Of a stretch of 64,000 nt of DNA, positions 13,099 through 25,425 are shown piece by piece. Both the position numbers and the translations under genes were made by a program. Source of the stretch: Tubiluchus corallicola (lineage: Eukaryota > Priapulida > Priapulimorpha > Priapulimorphida > Tubiluchidae); contig JAQGDQ010000132.1 of NCBI GenBank assembly GCA_030141605.1, positions 1 through 64,000 on the forward strand, in the 5' to 3' direction. The notes under the pieces are model-generated. The model was not told where the DNA came from. It worked only from the letters and a program-made list of their open reading frames with translations, and made no database searches. Within the stretch, counting starts at the first letter, position 1. Each line of letters starts with the position of its first letter.

Positions 13099-13440
13099 CT
13101 ATAAAACAATGAAAGCATGAATGTGGGAGAGACGAAAAGAGACAAGCTGCTTACATACACCTATCGTAGACAAACCATTTATGAAAATTGAAAAAAACTT
13201 CAATCTATTTTTTGAAAAGTTTAGAATTGCCTGCAATGACCAAAGTGCATCACTTACTGAACTGGGTAGGGAATTCCATACTTGAATAACACGGTTGGAG
13301 AAGAAAAATCCATCCATTTTTATTCGTTCTAAAACATACAGCTTGAGACTATGGTTGCTTCGTGTCCTATCAGTGAGTGCTCTTGTAAAAAAAAATTCGC
13401 GATTTAAATCAACATCCCTATGAATTATTTTGCAGCACAC
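13099..13440 (-). pseudogene. LINE reverse-transcriptase C-terminal fragment
   Basis: The minus-strand open frame encodes a non-LTR retrotransposon C-terminus: HSLKLYVLERIKMDGFFFSN, then RVIQVWNSLPSSV and NFSKNRLKFF, the R-V-x-x-W-N-S-L-P ... K-N-R-L-x-x-F pattern that ends jockey/CR1/L2-type ORF2 proteins. There is no catalytic FADD box, no endonuclease and no ATG at the frame's left boundary, so this is a 5'-truncated dead copy. Confidence 0.8.
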
Positions 13441-16400
13441 GCTCCACTTTTGCTGTAATACGCCTATTATGCTGTTAATGACAGCATGCTGAATTTATAT
13501 TTGTATGTTAATTCCCCCTGAATGGCCGCTAGCGTGTTTTGCCTTTAATTTTACAGAACTATATTTCTATACTGGCACCACAAAAATCTTAAATTTCATT
13601 ATTTTATTTAAATCGTCCCAAACAGGCCAATGGCCCACTCAAGGTGAAGAGAGTAAAAAGGTAAAACTGTAAATAAAATAAAACTCACAACTAATTTGTT
13701 AGTTATTGTGATAATTTGTTTTTTAAAAATCTCTCTTCTTACTATCAGTTGAGCGTGAATGTAAGGTAGAAGTTCAGGGCAACTTGGCGTTTTTAATGCA
13801 GCTATGTTCCTGTTGTCAAAATTGTCCAATAGAAATGTGATAGAGAAATAAGAAGAGGAAGCAGAGGCAAATCGGAAGAAGTTATAAATCGACACATTTT
13901 ACCACACCTGTGTCTGTACATTCCACGCAGTCTGATCCAGGTAAGCATAGGTAGGTCAGTATAAGCTTCTTTCAGGTGGTAGCAATAATTTCGGTAGTGG
14001 GCGTCTCTTTAAGACCTATAGACTTAGTAGCGAGTTGAAACTTATTTACTGGTTTGATGTTTGCGAATTTTATAACCGCTACGAATAATGTTCGGACAGC
14101 CAGCCTCAGTATGCAAATCCTTATCTTTCACCCAAATATAACTATATTTGATCTCATCGAAAGCCATTAATACTAATAGTGCGTATGATGTATGTACAAA
14201 TGGTAATGCTGATACGTACAGACCGCCATTTCGATTTATCAGTAAGATTAATGTAGACCGACCATTAATACAATATTATGACCACTCTTTGTTGAATAAA
14301 TATTTAACTTAAGACAATACTAAATTCTGTTTAGGCTGCTTACTGTGCTTAGCCTGTTTATTTAAATAGGAATATGTGAATTTTTTGACAGTCAGTAAAA
14401 TTATTTATTTGCAGAACTTCCCTACACCATATTTTATATTAAAGACAGTTAAATGTATAAATTAGAAGCTGTGGTTTCACTGCTGCAAAAATCACACAAA
14501 ATAAGTACATTGTTGCATTATACAGGCTTATCAAAGTACGATCAGATTCTGAAAATCTCTGCCTCTATATCATCAGTGGTAGAGCTGGGACATAGTGTTC
14601 ACGTTGTAAAGAGAAAGGGAGGAGAACATAAGGAAAAGGAGAGGCTGCAAGAAAGATTAATTATACGAAATTTATTATTCAGTTGTTTTAAATCCGGTGT
14701 ATCGAACTCTTTGATACAGCCAGGACCTAAATTCCAGACACCTTTACCTATTCTTAGTTATTATACAAACCTGGGTCATGCTGGTAACGAGCCACAAAAT
14801 TAGGAACTTTTGCTGGCCATGTGCATTATAAATCAATCGGAATCCAAAATCATGCATCAGGGTTCATGGGTCAGCAATCGGGATACCTTTACCGGGTTTG
14901 ATGTCCAATTGGGTCCTTTGGAAACTGGAGACACTAACAAAATCGGCGCACAATGTACAGTCTTGCCAAATTATGCCGTTTTGCTGCGTCAGGCAATTTT
15001 TGCATTGCAAAACGTAGCTGCTTCTTCAAACCGTTCATTTACATTTGTGTTAGTATGTACATTAGTTTCAATTCGTAGCAATTGATAAATATATATTTCA
15101 TCGATACTTTATTATTGTGAGAAATATATAATTTATAGGCTAATATTATGAACATATACCAACTTGACTGTTTTCTGTATCATTTATATTTGTGCTGTAT
15201 ATAATAATGTGTGCTTGTCTTTAATTATGTGTCTAACATACAAACTGCAGTAATTTAGAGTATATTAGGTAACATAAGATTAGATTACATTAGACTAGAC
15301 TCAATCCAAAAGTACAATTTTACATTATTGTATTATTATTGTACAGTTATTACTGTACGTTCGAAATAAATACTAAATAAAAATAAACAATGTCGCACAA
15401 ATACCAAGGTCAGGCATATAGACTTATTATAAAATTCGCCATCTTTAGACTAATAGGCACTTAAGCTTTACAAGAAAACATTAACCAAATGGTAAATCAC
15501 GTCCCTCATTATATGTGGTCTATTGAGTAATTATAATAGTGCTCAGTTCTAACAACTCATTCGTAACTGTTTTAAATTGCGAGCTCCTGCAACTACTGTA
15601 TGCATGTAAAAGTTGGCTTCACTAATTCCTACAAATTACTGGTACAATGACAACATTGACATCTCGACAATTCATCCACAAATAAGCGCAAATTGCGAAA
15701 AACCCAGTCCTTGTAATCTAGTGTGTTTTGCTCAGTAAAGCATCAAAATGCTTAAAATGATAGAAGTAATATTAAGCTAACATTTTATTTCACAAAGTGC
15801 TGTAAAATTATCTTCACTTTTAACTAGCGTAACTCTAATGACCTTATAACTGAGTCTTCTAGCAAACGAACCCGCAAAAATCCCTATAATAATGTGAGCG
15901 TCCTTAATGTGCCTGTAATAAAAATGAATGTCATAGTTGAATAAGAAACTGGTTAAAAGGCGAAAGAATGCGTCTACGGTTCACTTGATAGAGAACGCAC
16001 TTTCTCGAATTGGGTCATGGATCAACTGTGTCAATTTATCAATTATTAATAATTAATTAAAAACGCGAATGTACAGAATGCTTTATTATCTATTATATTA
16101 ATATTCTTGGTATCTTAATATGTATATATATTACTTTAAATATAAGTAATATTAATATAAGATTCGAGGCTACAGCTCCGACGAGGGCACCATTTGCGGC
16201 GATATATACATCAAACGAAAGGTCTCGATCTAGTGTCGTCTCATTGGGGGTTTATTTTTCGAATGGGGCCCACCGCGAGGAACGGGGGGCGAAAAACTTT
16301 CTTTATTAATGAAGACAACTAGGAAATAATTCAATTTAAAAAATGGTCGCATGCACTGGCTAACTTTTAGATATCTTTTTGGCGTTAGAGAGTAACACAG

Positions 16401-17543
16401 GTCAACGAATCGCTGCTTGTGGGGTAACTGATTCGTTTCTGACGCCTCGCGGACTCTGGTGTGCAAGAGAATGAAACCACAAGTTGCAGTAATTGCACAA
16501 AAGCGATCTATTTTCAAGCAGAAATTGAAATATTTACATCATATGTAGCGCGCAAAAACAAATCACAACATTTATTGCATTTTAATTCTACTTACCCTTG
16601 TTCTCGACACAAGAGCGACTGGAAGAAACACAAGTGGAAATCCCACAACGATTAGTGCTCTTCTGTAGTTCCACAAAACGTTCAAAATTCTTTGTAGACC
16701 AGCCGGTAGCTTCATTGTTACTTTTTAAGAAATATTTACCGTAAAAAACAATTTTTCTAATAATCGAAACGTATACTTTGGACACGAAAAATCATATCTT
16801 CCAAAAATCAACTACCAAATTGGAGCAAAGAAAGGCGAGACATTGTCGATCACTTTATATTAGCAAGCTCCTCTTCTTTACACGTAAGCTGGTGATATTT
16901 TCGTTAGTTCATGAAGCAAAATGACTTTCCTCTGCCTATAGCGGTAAATTGGGCCTATTCTTAATTCCAATGTTACTCGTAAGTGATTGATTTAACTTTT
17001 TCTCCCGATGACACTAGGCCCATGCATATACTTAATTACCCTTGCTATGATATCTGCGCAGTAGACCAGTTTTGTTTACTCTGCGCAGGTTGTTGGTCCT
17101 TCAAATTAAGCACAAGACGTTTAACTTTGACCCACGATGAACATCTTATCTCTCGTAGGATTTGCATGCATCATATTTAGAGTAAACACGTGTACACGAA
17201 AGCTTACACAGTCACATACCATAAGCAAACATAAGAAAACTAATAACAGGTTTCAGTCGTTTGGTACCTTAGGCCTATAATACGTACAGTTATTTTATTT
17301 TCCGATACTACAGTATGCCTGATATGTTACTCATTACTCTGACGTTTTTATAAATTCAGACATTTTTGCACACTGGAATGAAATTTTAGTGTACTTTTAA
17401 TATATGTATCATTTATGTAAATAGCTTTTTTCTTTTTTAATCAACTTTCTCCTTAATTCTTCCTAACTCGTAAATTGCGCTTTTATCTATTTAAATAATT
17501 TTATTTAATATTTTTGTGTATATTGTATTTTATGGCTAAAGAC

Positions 17544-17632
17544 TATGTATGTATGTATGTATGTATGTATGTATGTATGTATGTATGTATGTATGTATGT
17601 ATGTATGTATGCATGCATGCATGCATGTATGT
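17544..17632. repeat. (ATGT)n microsatellite grading into (ATGC)n
   Basis: A pure tetranucleotide run of ATGT is followed by four ATGC units and two further ATGT units. Apparent open frames across it (YVCM or HTYI repeats) are artefacts of the repeat. Confidence 0.95.
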
Positions 17633-20176
17633 CTACGAGCTGAAATAAATGCTGTGCAACTTTCAATACGTGTATTAACAAAAAATATTTGCAGATCGAA
17701 GAATACATGTACTCATCGGCTATATAAGTGCTAGCGAAAGTGCAAATTTTTGATCCACACAGCCTCGCGACGGTATAGGCCTAGTTTCTTGCACCATATT
17801 TTTCTTAACAAACAAACGTTCGGCAATAAAATGCAACAAAAACATTTTCCACCTTGACAGTACATAAAAATCGGCCTTCATTTGAAACAAAACAGTTAGT
17901 CGTTGTCATTTTTATCACTATGAACGTTCACTGAGTGCAATGTTGATGGTTAACTTGACGACACCAGGACATGACGACTTAAAAAAAAATTTAAAATCTT
18001 AGAGAAGCCAGATATATGTCAAATAGAAGCCAGTTACTCGATGTTTTAAAACGTTGATTCACTAATATAGCGTTTTGCAGGGGCGGAACTAAGCTGCAAT
18101 TTATCTTCCATAGATGCTATTAATTTGAATTCACGATCATTATACAACTCCTACTACAATTTGGTTAGTGCATATTTTATACTAAACTTCGATAGGAGTT
18201 CTTTCACTGTACCCCTGCCAGCAACAATCTTTGCAGATTAGAAAGCAAAGAGTTGATCTTGTTTTCCTTGGCACTGAGCCAGATGTTGATTATTTTTTCA
18301 GTTGAATTGCGAAGTGTTCGGCAAAGAAAATATAAAACCCAGAAAAAAAACTTGTAGCGTAAAAGTAAAATGCGACATAATTATGTTCTAATGGGAGAAC
18401 TTTTTAAGTGCGAATATTATAATATAGATCTAAAAGTAAGTAATGGAGCTCTCCGTTCTTAACGCTAGATAACTCTTAATAAAAACGCATTTCTCTTCTG
18501 CATTATGATTAAAATAAGGACGTGTACTCAGTTCAGTTCTATTCTCAATTTACGTTAACGATTTCTACTGATATGTTTTCTATTGACTGTGATCCTATTG
18601 ATGTATAATTATGTATAATGCTAAATCTACACGTAGCCTATAATGCAGATATGTGAACGATTAAGGATGTAAATTTTTACGTCGATTGGCCAAAATGGTT
18701 AATAATTTTACAAGCATGTTGAAATAATGTGTCGGAATTTTGTAAGCTAGATTAAAAGTATGTGAGTCCATATTTACATGCTTCTTCGTCGTTCTCAAAC
18801 ATAGTTTAAAGGTTTTAAATAATAGAAATCAGGAAACAAACTCTATTTGATACTATAAAAGGTATAAGGGATGTTTGTTTACTATGGAAGGGTATTAATA
18901 CTAAATACCTGAGCCACTCACGCGTGGCTTAATAACTACATGCGTGCCTTTACAACCTTATACATCTCTTTAGTTAGAGAAATTTATGGGAGAAAAAGCA
19001 TGCGTGCATTCGGAATAATGACGTGAGCTATTGTTGAAAATACATGTGTCGTTTGTGTAAAACGTGTCGTTTTGCTGCAACTTTGACTGGATGAAAATAA
19101 CACGTGGTTTTGGAATAGTGAGCGTGCAATACCCTGCCATAATTTTCAATCTAGAGAAAGTGCTTGACAGAAATTTGTACTGAACACACGATCAAATTTT
19201 AGCTCTGAATAGTAAAAATCTCAAGAGATAGTCTTATATGTACGTTATATGCATTATAATGCATACTTACTTTGTAAACAATTAGATGTGGATTAAAAAG
19301 GTGGTTTAAAAAATGCCGTTCAATTTGAATCTCGGAGAGGATGTGAAAATGAAGCCGTTTTCTTCAAATCTAAACTACTACATGAAATTAAAAAACTGCG
19401 TAAAAGAAGAATTTCATAAAAGCGATACAACGTTTAATTTAAAAGTCAAAACGAGAACATACAGCTTAATTCCGCCAATAAACTGAAAGCTTCCAAACTG
19501 TTTAATTTCCTGCTAACATACATAACTAAAAATAAGTGCATAAACAAAGTTTTACCCATGTTGGTGACCAATTCACCATATACAGATAGCAGTTTATTCA
19601 CGCTAGAGTAGTTAAGAATTAATTAGATTTTCAGTTTATGTGGCGGAATTCAGTGTTTGAAATTGTTCGTTGGAAGCTAAGAGGTATTAACAGTCTTAAT
19701 AATTCATTCTGTTAATTAAGGATCTGCACTGCATCTAACAGATCTGACCCCACAATGTGTGCTCATAATTCTTCGCAAAAAATGGTGCTCCTAACATGTA
19801 TGTAATAATCTCATATTGTTGTTTTTTTAAAAAAAACGTATGTATGTGTTCAAATGTTGTAAACACTTAATTAAGGCCTCATTTTTGAAAAAAAAAACAG
19901 TATTAATAATTCTACAGTCAAATATTTTTTTAACAAAAAGCAGCTCCTGCTGGACTAGTAATAGGTCAAATTTTAGCGGTGTTACTTGTCCTAACTTTTA
20001 TTTCCAAGATTATTAACTTTTTTATTAAAAGAAACCTTTCGTGGTGACATTGTTATCTAAAGCTGGAAAAGCAAAAATGAAGACTGGGCGCCGTGCATTT
20101 CAGTACATTACAAATACAATGCAGTACATTATAATACAAAAAACTACACAGAAGGGGTATAATAGTCGTGCAACAC

Positions 20177-20201
20177 AATAATAATAATAATAATAATAAT
20201 G
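20177..20201. repeat. (AAT)n microsatellite
   Basis: About eight ATA/AAT trinucleotides in a row in non-coding sequence. Confidence 0.9.
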
Positions 20202-21799
20202 TGGTATTTGCAATTTTTTATTATTATATTATACTATGTTATAGGAATCAGGAAAATGTTACCAAACAACAAAATTTTAAATAGAAATACCACTAAAACT
20301 GAAGAGGCCGATGATTTATGAGAAATAATTAATTACGCAAAAGTGACTAGACTACGGAAATGAAAAAAGAATAGGTTTTCAACTTATACTGAACAAAAAT
20401 AACAAAACAAAGCAGCTGAATGGAGAAACAGTTGACTGATGCCTTGCACATTTTCTGTATAATAATTTGGGCGAATTAATATGCTTTTTTGTGTGACAGA
20501 GTGGGCATAGTGAATGCCACGAAGACAGTGTTGCCGTATGCGACTAGCTAACATGCGTCATAAGCCTGTCCGACGTGTCCGTGGGACAAATGATTTTACT
20601 TCTCATCACATGATGTCAGCAGCAGCTAATACATGCTCTATTGCATGTAAAAAAAATTAATAGTAAGCAGACGTTTTTTTAGAAAGCAATCCAAGTAAGA
20701 ATTACATTATGCGTTCTGTTTTAATTGACGTCAGTGTTGTTACACACTTTGCGTTATTCTAGTTTGTTGCGTAAATGTTTGTGAGGGATTACCGCAAATA
20801 AATTTGCAGGTTAGTTTTGTGAAAACTTAGTACTGCCAGAACTGAAAGCATGGGCGCATGTTTTGTTAAAAAGGGACTAGATTCGTTTCCCGGAAAAGGT
20901 TTTCGCCAGAAAAATTTTTTCCTCGACAAAAAAGTTTCACAGAAAACTTTTTTTGTCAGAAAAAGGTTTCCCAGAAGAGGTATTTCTCAGAACTGTCATT
21001 TCCCAGAAAATAAATTTTACTGAAAATGTAATAAATCGATTATAGCGAATCATACTGATCTTGCATATATGCTCCTTTGTATACAATGTACACATTAAAT
21101 AAAGTTAAAACTGGATTAATTTATTGTACATTTATATCAACCATTCCAAACAATAGGTTGCCATGGTCCTATGTCCATTGTCCTGCTCAGGCGTGCACAA
21201 CATCACACAACTATCAAGTCAATCCTATTTAATAGTGAACAATGCAATGGTTATCTATGGTTCTCTGATCTTAGCTATGTCTTACACTACATATGCAATT
21301 AAGTAATCACTGCATGTGATTGGCTACCGAAGTGAAACAATGTCGAGCCTGACAATTCATTAGTTTAGTGACTGCTAATGGAATCTCACTTTCAGCAGTT
21401 CCTTCTACTGCGATGCCAAATTATTTTGCTAATTTAGAGAGGATGTACAACTGTAAATGCATTTGACTGTGACTGTCACAATATTTCTCTCAGAGGATTA
21501 TTTTGAAAATGAACTAGGATCCGGTCCTGTCATAAAGGAACACGTAAAAAAATCTTGTGAAAGAGCATAATGTAGTGAGCAAATTTAGACTCCAACATAA
21601 GGCTTGGTGTAGATTCATTTTATAGATTGTTTTATATAAACTTTATTTCAAATCCTTTGAAAATCAATTAGATTTGAGGTAATTATGTGCCAAATGATAC
21701 AATGCAAATTGATTCCAATTTAACGCCAAAAGGCGGAACTCAGGGTCGCAGTACAAATAGCTACTGAACTGCAGCTGTACTCTGTGTATTGTGTCCAGA

Positions 21800-22045
21800 A
21801 GCATTACCACTAGTACAATGATGATGCTTTGACTTTTCTGGCGCTTTTCATTCTTAACGAGTTTGCACCGTGTTTCAGTAACATTTTAAAATTGTCTTCC
21901 TGTAATCTTTGCTGTTGAGATTTGTCATTATCAGTGTACAGAGTCTTGTTCACTTTATATCAGACTAAATCAGATTTGCTGCCCACAACAGCCTTCTTGG
22001 TCTCTGCTGAACTCATTTTAGCAATAATAACACCTGGCTTCTTAC
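21800..22045 (-). pseudogene. Possible LINE ORF1 remnant
   Basis: On the minus strand one frame reads KKPGVIIAKMSSAETKKAVV, then a stop, then YKVNKTLYTDNDKSQQQRLQ and, further on, SLRMKSARKVK. This resembles the RRM/C-terminal part of some LINE ORF1 proteins (I-V-x-F/M-x-S-x-x-T-K-K ... Y-I-N-E-D-L-T ... Q-x-x-L). The frame is broken and short, so it is a decayed fragment if the reading is right. Confidence 0.35.
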
Positions 22046-22113
22046 TGTTGTACGTTTACAAACAGCTGTTGCACACACAACATCTTTCAGCTTTAGCCCT
22101 TCCTTAAATAAAG

Positions 22114-22571
22114 TACCGTATTTTCCCGTGTATAAGAGACCCTTTTTTGCTCAGAATTTTCACTTTAAAAATAGGGGGTCTCTTATACATGGGAGTAAGT
22201 CTTTTCAATAAGATGCATAAATTGTGACACTAATGATTTTAAAGAAATAAGTGCTCTACAACTGTTTTGCGTGTCGCGTTCGACTATGAAGCGGTTGTAA
22301 GCAATACAAGCATCGTGACACAGGCATTATCTCCTCGTTTTCTCTTTTCCTGTTACAGGTTTGCAGGTACGCACTTTAATATATACCAGTACTCTTTTTC
22401 TACAACACATTAACTGGTTTTATTTTGTTTTCAGTACCGCACTGAGTTGAAAAAAGTTGTACTCTACCCTCTAAAAATGTCCGTCTGAAAAAACTTTTTT
22501 CCGAATTTTTGCCTAAAAATTGAAGGGGTCTCTTATACACAAGGATCTCTTATACACGGGAAAATACGGTA
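22114..22571. mobile_element. MITE with TACCGTATTTTCCCGTGTAT ends
   Basis: The left end TACCGTATTTTCCCGTGTAT continuing AAGAGACC and the right end GATCTCTTATACACGGGAAA continuing ATACGGTA form a terminal inverted repeat of about 28 bp. The element is 458 bp long. The GTCTCTTATACA motif recurs inside both ends: inverted at about 22170-22190 and directly at about 22527-22540. This gives each end its own hairpin or tandem. There is no transposase coding. Confidence 0.8.
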
Positions 22572-23583
22572 TTAACACTGCAGGTAACATTCAGCTTCAG
22601 ACTGTGGCAAATTATGAATAACTAGGTTTAAAGTCAAATCATTTTCTTTTTATTGTGTAGAGCTAGATTCTTTCTCCTGAGATTTCAACCGGTTCTCTAT
22701 GTCGTCCAGCAATCTGCCTTCAGTTGCTCCCCTTGCTCTCTTATTAGCTATGTCACTGTCAAGTGGCTGTCATCATGTGCCCCTATTCAACTAAAAGTTT
22801 ACAGATTGTTCTTTATGCAGATTGCTTGCAGAACTACTAACAGATATTTACTAACAAAAAAATTTCCAAATGCACAAAAGTCACACTTTTATTTACAAGC
22901 TTTCCCAAATCAATAAGACTAATATACTATTGCTCGACTTGCTGTACTCAAACAGGTTTGAAAACGACAAATATTTGACATTCTTTATTAATTTTAAATT
23001 AAATATGCACTTGATGAGTTGCATAAGATACTTATATTAACTGCAGAATGCCATCCAATACAACTGTAATTGTGCATGTTGTAGATGAATAAATAATAAT
23101 AACACTTTTTTCTTATTTTTTGCAGCAACCAGCTCTCGATTCACCTTCTGTAGTGAAGAACCACTGACTGAGTACCGAAACAAATTGCTCTCTTGCTCAT
23201 ACACATCATCCTGCACTGTATAGAATTCTGAAAATATTAAAAGTCTTGGCAGATTATCGCTATACAGAATGTTTCATCAAAAATGGAGTTAACGAACAAT
23301 CATTAGTATCGAAAACAGTCTTATACAGTAACCATATTACTCACAAACTAAATGAGCACCTACAACTACATATTTCATTTATACCTGTTATTAATTTAAA
23401 ATTTAATGATAATTTGCATCCAATTTTACGACAAATCGTAATAAGTTGGTAAAGGTATAGCATAGAACATATATATAAGTACAAAACACAAAAAAACGAT
23501 AATCAGATAGATAAAAACGAATTACTAAAAAAATTAAGGCACAGGTATAACAAATAAGCAACTAACGGGACGTATTGTCACTA

Positions 23584-24315
23584 CAGTCAAACCTTTTTAT
23601 ACGCCCACTTTGGTATGGGAAAAAAGTTGGCCTTGCTGTGAGTTTTGTATTATAATCAGGTGCATTAATACATGCATGTCTATGCATTACCAAAAATTTG
23701 GGCATTAACTCTTTCACTACATAATTGCTTTTTAACTGGGCTGCATTGGCTTTTGCACATTTAACAATAACTTCTTGTGGTGTGTTACTAAAACAGAAAC
23801 TTGTACATAAACAAATAGCCATTTCTTATTAAACACTAATATTGAATATTACTTTTATTTATACACATGCGCACACATACAAGCACTCATGTACACACCC
23901 ACACTACTAAGCACATATTTATATTTAGAAGCCAATTTTCACAAAAGTCATATTACTAATCCATAATGCACAATTATTTTATAAAAATGCAGAACAAGTG
24001 ACTAAACATACATTCCACTAACCACCAACAAGCAATTTGCATGGGAACGTACTATACATTACAGTATTATGGAATGCACCTGGCTTCAGGTACTGATTGG
24101 CTGGTTAGTGTTACTTTTTTGCGAAGCAACCCCATTCCCACGGCTATTAAACTTTTCTACGTTTTTACATGGCTGTAGCAGCAAAATAAACAGATCAGTC
24201 TGCCGCCTTCCGTCCCTTACAAAAAAAATGTAGGTGGCAGTGTGCCGCCTTCCATAGTGAAAGGGTTAAGCGAGGTTGACATTTTAAGAGGGGGTCGTCG
24301 TAAAGAGGTTTGACA
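23584..24315. mobile_element. pogo/Tigger-like MITE with a nested element
   Basis: It starts TA-CAGTCAAACCTTTTTATACG and ends GTAAAGAGGTTTGACA-TA, giving terminal inverted repeats of the CAGTCAAACCTCnTTATAnCG type with flanking TA, as in Tc1/mariner-pogo elements. No transposase is present. Two relatives are at 44266-44881 and 45948-46118. Positions 23705-24269 are a younger TTAA-flanked insertion inside it, so the older element itself is only about 170 bp. Confidence 0.7.
23705..24269. mobile_element. piggyBac-like MITE nested in the pogo-like MITE
   Basis: The left border TTAACTCTTTCACTA (23705-23719) and right border TAGTGAAAGGGTTAA (24255-24269) are inverted copies with one mismatch. The TTAA at each outer edge is the characteristic piggyBac target duplication, and the CYCTTTCACT start is piggyBac-like. 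The interior is about 557 bp, carries GCCGCCTTCC repeats near the right end, and has no transposase frame. Confidence 0.7.
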
Positions 24316-24485
24316 TATACATCATAAAACATTCTCGCACATTTCAAGCTATATTACTACAGCTAAAATTGTATTTAATAGTTCTGGTATGTAAAGTTAG
24401 TACCTTCTGGAGTTGTTTTCTTATTTAAATATACCAGCATTCTGAAGGTCCATATATTTGTCAATTGCCCTAGTAATTAATCACA

Positions 24486-25196
24486 TCAATTAAGCAATAA
24501 ACTGATCCAGTCATATACAATTTTTAAACAGTCTTTACTAAGCTCATGCCCAGTATTTGTTAATGGCCAAAATGTAGCAGGAACACCAAGTGCTTGAAGT
24601 CTATCATGAGTCCTCTTTCCATACGCAAATTTCATTTTTTCATCATTAGTGCCATGGATCAACAAAAGGGGCAACGACAGTGTCATAACACTTTCCTCCA
24701 AAAACTTATACACTGCTGAGTCTTCGTTTAAGAAAGAGCAAATACCAAAAACGCCTGCAAGCGAACGAGAAAATCGATATCCTACATGAATGCTCAAACT
24801 TCCACCCTGTGAAAACCCGCCAACAACTATCCTAGTGAATGGTATTCCATTTCCGACTTCAATGTCAATAAGTTTTAGGATTTCAAAAACTGATGCATCC
24901 ACAGATTCTGTAAGTTCCTTTGATTCAATAGTTTTGTCTTCTCTGTCATACCAGAGCCTGCGTAGTTTGCCTCTGTTGGCTGTGTATTTCAGTTTAGGAG
25001 CCGTTGGATAGATTACTTTTATACAATCGAATTGAAATTCCTCGCCCCATATGCTGTCCACCATACATTTAAACTTCTCCCCAGTCTGAAAAACACCATG
25101 CAAAAATATAAGAGTAGCTAAATGATGTTTCTTTGGCAAAATAATAACGGGTAATAAATCAACACTACATCCCACGTGTCCTGTGGAAGCTGCCAT
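24486..25196 (-). CDS. LYPLAL1: Lysophospholipase-like protein 1 (alpha/beta hydrolase), intronless
   Basis: This is a 236-aa serine hydrolase of the acyl-protein thioesterase/LYPLAL1 family, which hydrolyses short acyl chains from substrates in the cytosol. The oxyanion-loop segment is TLIFLHGVFQTGE, followed by KVIYPTAPKLKYT and WYDRED. The nucleophile elbow is GGFSQGG (Ser129), with Asp185 in HGTNDEKM and His217 in NTGHELSK. SFLNEDSAVYKFLE matches the LYPLAL1 branch better than LYPLA1/2. Length matches the family (about 237 aa). The ATG at 25196 is chosen because the codon opening the longer frame at 25283 is TTG and the extra 29 residues have no family match. It has no intron, unlike its neighbours, and is divergent from CNDP2. 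Confidence 0.92.
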   Translation of the reverse strand: MAASTGHVGCSVDLLPVIILPKKHHLATLIFLHGVFQTGEKFKCMVDSIWGEEFQFDCIKVIYPTAPKLKYTANRGKLRRLWYDREDKTIESKELTESVDASVFEILKLIDIEVGNGIPFTRIVVGGFSQGGSLSIHVGYRFSRSLAGVFGICSFLNEDSAVYKFLEESVMTLSLPLLLIHGTNDEKMKFAYGKRTHDRLQALGVPATFWPLTNTGHELSKDCLKIVYDWISLLLN

Positions 25197-25425
25197 TATT
25201 GCACACCAGGGGAATAAAGGGATTTGATTTTGAATTAACTTGCGAAAAATGTGATCACATCTAGAAACTTTAAGTTTTTGCAAAGTATAAAAATAAAATA
25301 ACAGCAGCTATGCTATTTTATTTTTAAAGAGTAAAACAAAATTAATGTTACCTTCTGAAACTCTGCCTATCCCATTCGATTCTCACTATTAAAAAGGTAT
25401 TAATGTGCCCCTTGATCTCTGAAGC
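25197..25425. promoter_or_regulatory. Compact bidirectional promoter between LYPLAL1 and CNDP2
   Basis: Only 229 bases separate the two divergent start codons, so both 5' UTRs and core promoters must share this stretch or start in it. It contains a perfect 13-bp inverted repeat, TAAAAATAAAATA at 25288-25300 and its complement at 25314-25326, whose arms also offer TATA-like sequence on both strands. Promoter activity is inferred from position; no CCAAT or GC box is evident. Confidence 0.5.

Larger units (their letters stand above)
13441..21799. other. Gene-poor intergenic region
   Basis: No exon with recognisable homology was seen. The two adjacent open frames at 14453-14803 and 14810-15085 show no domain, signal peptide or splice support. 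Microsatellites at 17544-17632 and 20177-20201 are listed separately. At 20880-21010 short units of the form TTYCCAGAAAA recur. The remainder is AT-rich with scattered repeat debris. Confidence 0.5.

Noticed and set aside
14453-15085. Two adjacent open frames of 116 and 91 codons
   Set aside because: No domain, signal peptide, membrane segment or splice-site support; length is within chance for this sequence.
16461-16655. Frame ending CSRHKSDWKKHKWKSH, reminiscent of a MYND zinc finger C-terminus
   Set aside because: The closing Cys and most of the earlier CxxC pairs are absent or misplaced, so the similarity is probably chance.
17505-17734. Open frames on both strands coding for HTYI/YVCM repeats
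   Set aside because: They are translations of the (ATGT)n microsatellite and have no other content.
24486-25283. Longer LYPLAL1 start at 25283
   Set aside because: The first codon there is TTG and the extra 29 residues have no family match; the ATG at 25196 gives the normal length.
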